A stretch of DNA of 24,408 nt from JBBSBY01 sp038250835 (GTDB taxonomy: Bacteria; Desulfobacterota; Desulfomonilia; Desulfomonilales; Desulfomonilaceae). Both the position numbers and the translations under genes were made by a program. This document shows, piece after piece, positions 23,356-24,408 of the stretch (position 1 is its first letter; each line of letters begins with the position of its first letter). The notes under the pieces were generated by a model that was not told where the DNA came from, did no database searches, and saw only the letters and a program-made list of their open reading frames with translations. The stretch covers positions 1 to 24,408 of the forward strand of contig JBBSBY010000054.1 of NCBI GenBank assembly GCA_038250835.1, read 5' to 3'.

Positions 23356-24408
23356 TGAATGAGGGGAAGGTCATCTGGTTCACCGGTTTGTCGGGTTCCG
23401 GAAAGTCGACTCTATCGAAACAACTAAAAATTGAGTTGGAAAGCAGGGGAATTAACACCATTCTGTTGGATGGAGACACGCTCCGCCAGGGATTGAATCG
23501 TGATCTGGGCTTTTCGCCTGCCGACAGACTTGAAAACCTTCGGCGAGCCGCAGAGATGGCTCTCATACTAATCAAAGAGGGTTACACGGTAATCGCCGCG
23601 TTTATTACTCCGCTCGAAAGCATACGCAAACATATCCGTGGACTATTCAGCGAGGGAGCGTTCCTGGAAGTATTTTTGGATTGTCCTTTATGTGAGTGCG
23701 AAAATCGAGATCCCAAAGGTATGTACGTCCGGGCCCGCAAAGGCGAAATTCCCGAGTTTACCGGAATCTCCGCTCCCTTTGATCCGCCGGGCGCTCCGGA
23801 TATAATTATCCCAACCCATATACATTCCGTTCAGCAATCGATAGGCGCCATAATCAGCTTATTGGATAGACCCCTGCGTCTCGTCAAGTCGTCGCCCGCA
23901 GTTATTCGAAACAAGAAGCGTAGAATAGCCGTGCTTGGCCTGGATTGCGTCCCCTCTAATCTTGTATTCGGTGAATACGCGGAATTGATGCCTCATATCA
24001 GTTGCTTGGCTCAACATGGGATGTGGGGTAATTTAAGATCCACCGACCCCCCGATTACGGTGCCGGCTTGGACAACTATTACCACCGGCAAAGATCCCGG
24101 GGAATTGGGTTTGTATGGATTTCGTAACCGATCGAAATCCGATTATCAACTCTCGATAGCCGATTCAACGCGCATCAAAGCTGAAAGGGTGTGGGACTAT
24201 ATCGAAGACTCCGGCGGCCGGTCGGTTCTCATAGGTATTCCACAAACCTACCCCGCCAAACCTCACAATGGAATTACCGTGGGAGATTTCCTGGCGCCGG
24301 GCGTGGACTCAAGATTCACTTATCCAGCCGAGATTTCCGAACAGTTGGAAAGTATCTGTGGAGGCGCCTATTTGCCGGATGTGAAGGGATTTCGCACGGA
24401 GAATAAAG
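23355..24408 (+). CDS. APS kinase (CysC-like) fused to alkaline-phosphatase-superfamily phosphohydrolase, 3'-partial
   Basis: Open from the ATG at 23355 (sharing a base with the aroQ TAA) to the window end: 351 codons, no stop. Residues 1 to about 172 form an adenylylsulfate kinase: P-loop GLSGSGKST (11-19), LDGD (38-41), GLNRDLGFSPADRLENLRR, AAFITPLES (Thr85 where E. coli CysC has Ser109), RDPKGMYVRARKGEIPEFTGI. A short linker (about 173-189) leads to a second domain: IAVLGLDC (metal-ligand Asp197), LMPHISCLAQHGMWGNLRST, and DPPITVPAWTTITTGKDPGELGLYGF. This matches the alkaline-phosphatase/nucleotide-pyrophosphatase superfamily, especially the COG3379-like predicted phosphohydrolases; Thr235 is the likely nucleophile. 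APS kinase makes PAPS from APS and ATP. The second domain's substrate is unknown, and its C-terminal metal ligands lie outside the window. Confidence 0.85.
   Translation, partial: MNEGKVIWFTGLSGSGKSTLSKQLKIELESRGINTILLDGDTLRQGLNRDLGFSPADRLENLRRAAEMALILIKEGYTVIAAFITPLESIRKHIRGLFSEGAFLEVFLDCPLCECENRDPKGMYVRARKGEIPEFTGISAPFDPPGAPDIIIPTHIHSVQQSIGAIISLLDRPLRLVKSSPAVIRNKKRRIAVLGLDCVPSNLVFGEYAELMPHISCLAQHGMWGNLRSTDPPITVPAWTTITTGKDPGELGLYGFRNRSKSDYQLSIADSTRIKAERVWDYIEDSGGRSVLIGIPQTYPAKPHNGITVGDFLAPGVDSRFTYPAEISEQLESICGGAYLPDVKGFRTENK

Noticed and set aside
1..24408. CRISPR arrays, insertion sequences, prophage genes or attachment sites
   Set aside because: No regularly spaced repeats, transposase or integrase motifs, or duplicated tRNA ends were seen. 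The window is core metabolism and cell division.

Overview
This window looks like the chromosome of a Gram-negative bacterium with moderate GC content. It is most likely an anaerobic deltaproteobacterium (Desulfobacterota-like). I infer this from the style of FtsZ, MurE and RsmH, the meso-diaminopimelate DNPR motif in MurE, an anaerobic-type cobalamin methyltransferase, and an FtsI with a C-terminal PASTA repeat. The phylum call is tentative and nothing is claimed below that level.

Layout. Positions 1-615 hold the 3' part of a cbiE-like cobalamin gene. A tRNA-Leu(GAG) with its own promoter and terminator lies on the minus strand (736-894). A strong plus-strand promoter (1001-1027) and a hairpin-rich leader of about 135 nt open a dcw (division and cell wall) cluster: rsmH, ftsL, ftsI, murE, murF, mraY, [78-codon unknown ORF], ftsW, murG, murC, murB, ftsQ, ftsA, then a 310-bp gap and ftsZ. 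Most neighbours overlap or nearly touch, as in one long operon. Two usual members are absent: mraZ at the front, and murD, whose slot between mraY and ftsW holds only the small ORF. ddl is also absent, which is common.

After ftsZ comes an aromatic amino-acid block: tyrA, a clear hairpin/T-tract terminator, then the tightly overlapping genes aroA, aroE, aroC, a fused aroK-aroB, and aroQ. Together these cover every shikimate step from DAHP to chorismate, plus the prephenate-to-tyrosine branch; DAHP synthase and chorismate mutase are not in view.

The last gene overlaps the aroQ stop codon by one base and runs off the window. It is an APS kinase (CysC-like) domain fused in frame to an alkaline-phosphatase-superfamily phosphohydrolase domain. 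This is the most unusual protein in the window.

The gene roles work together: the first block makes UDP-MurNAc-pentapeptide, lipid I and lipid II and builds the divisome. The second block makes chorismate and tyrosine precursors.
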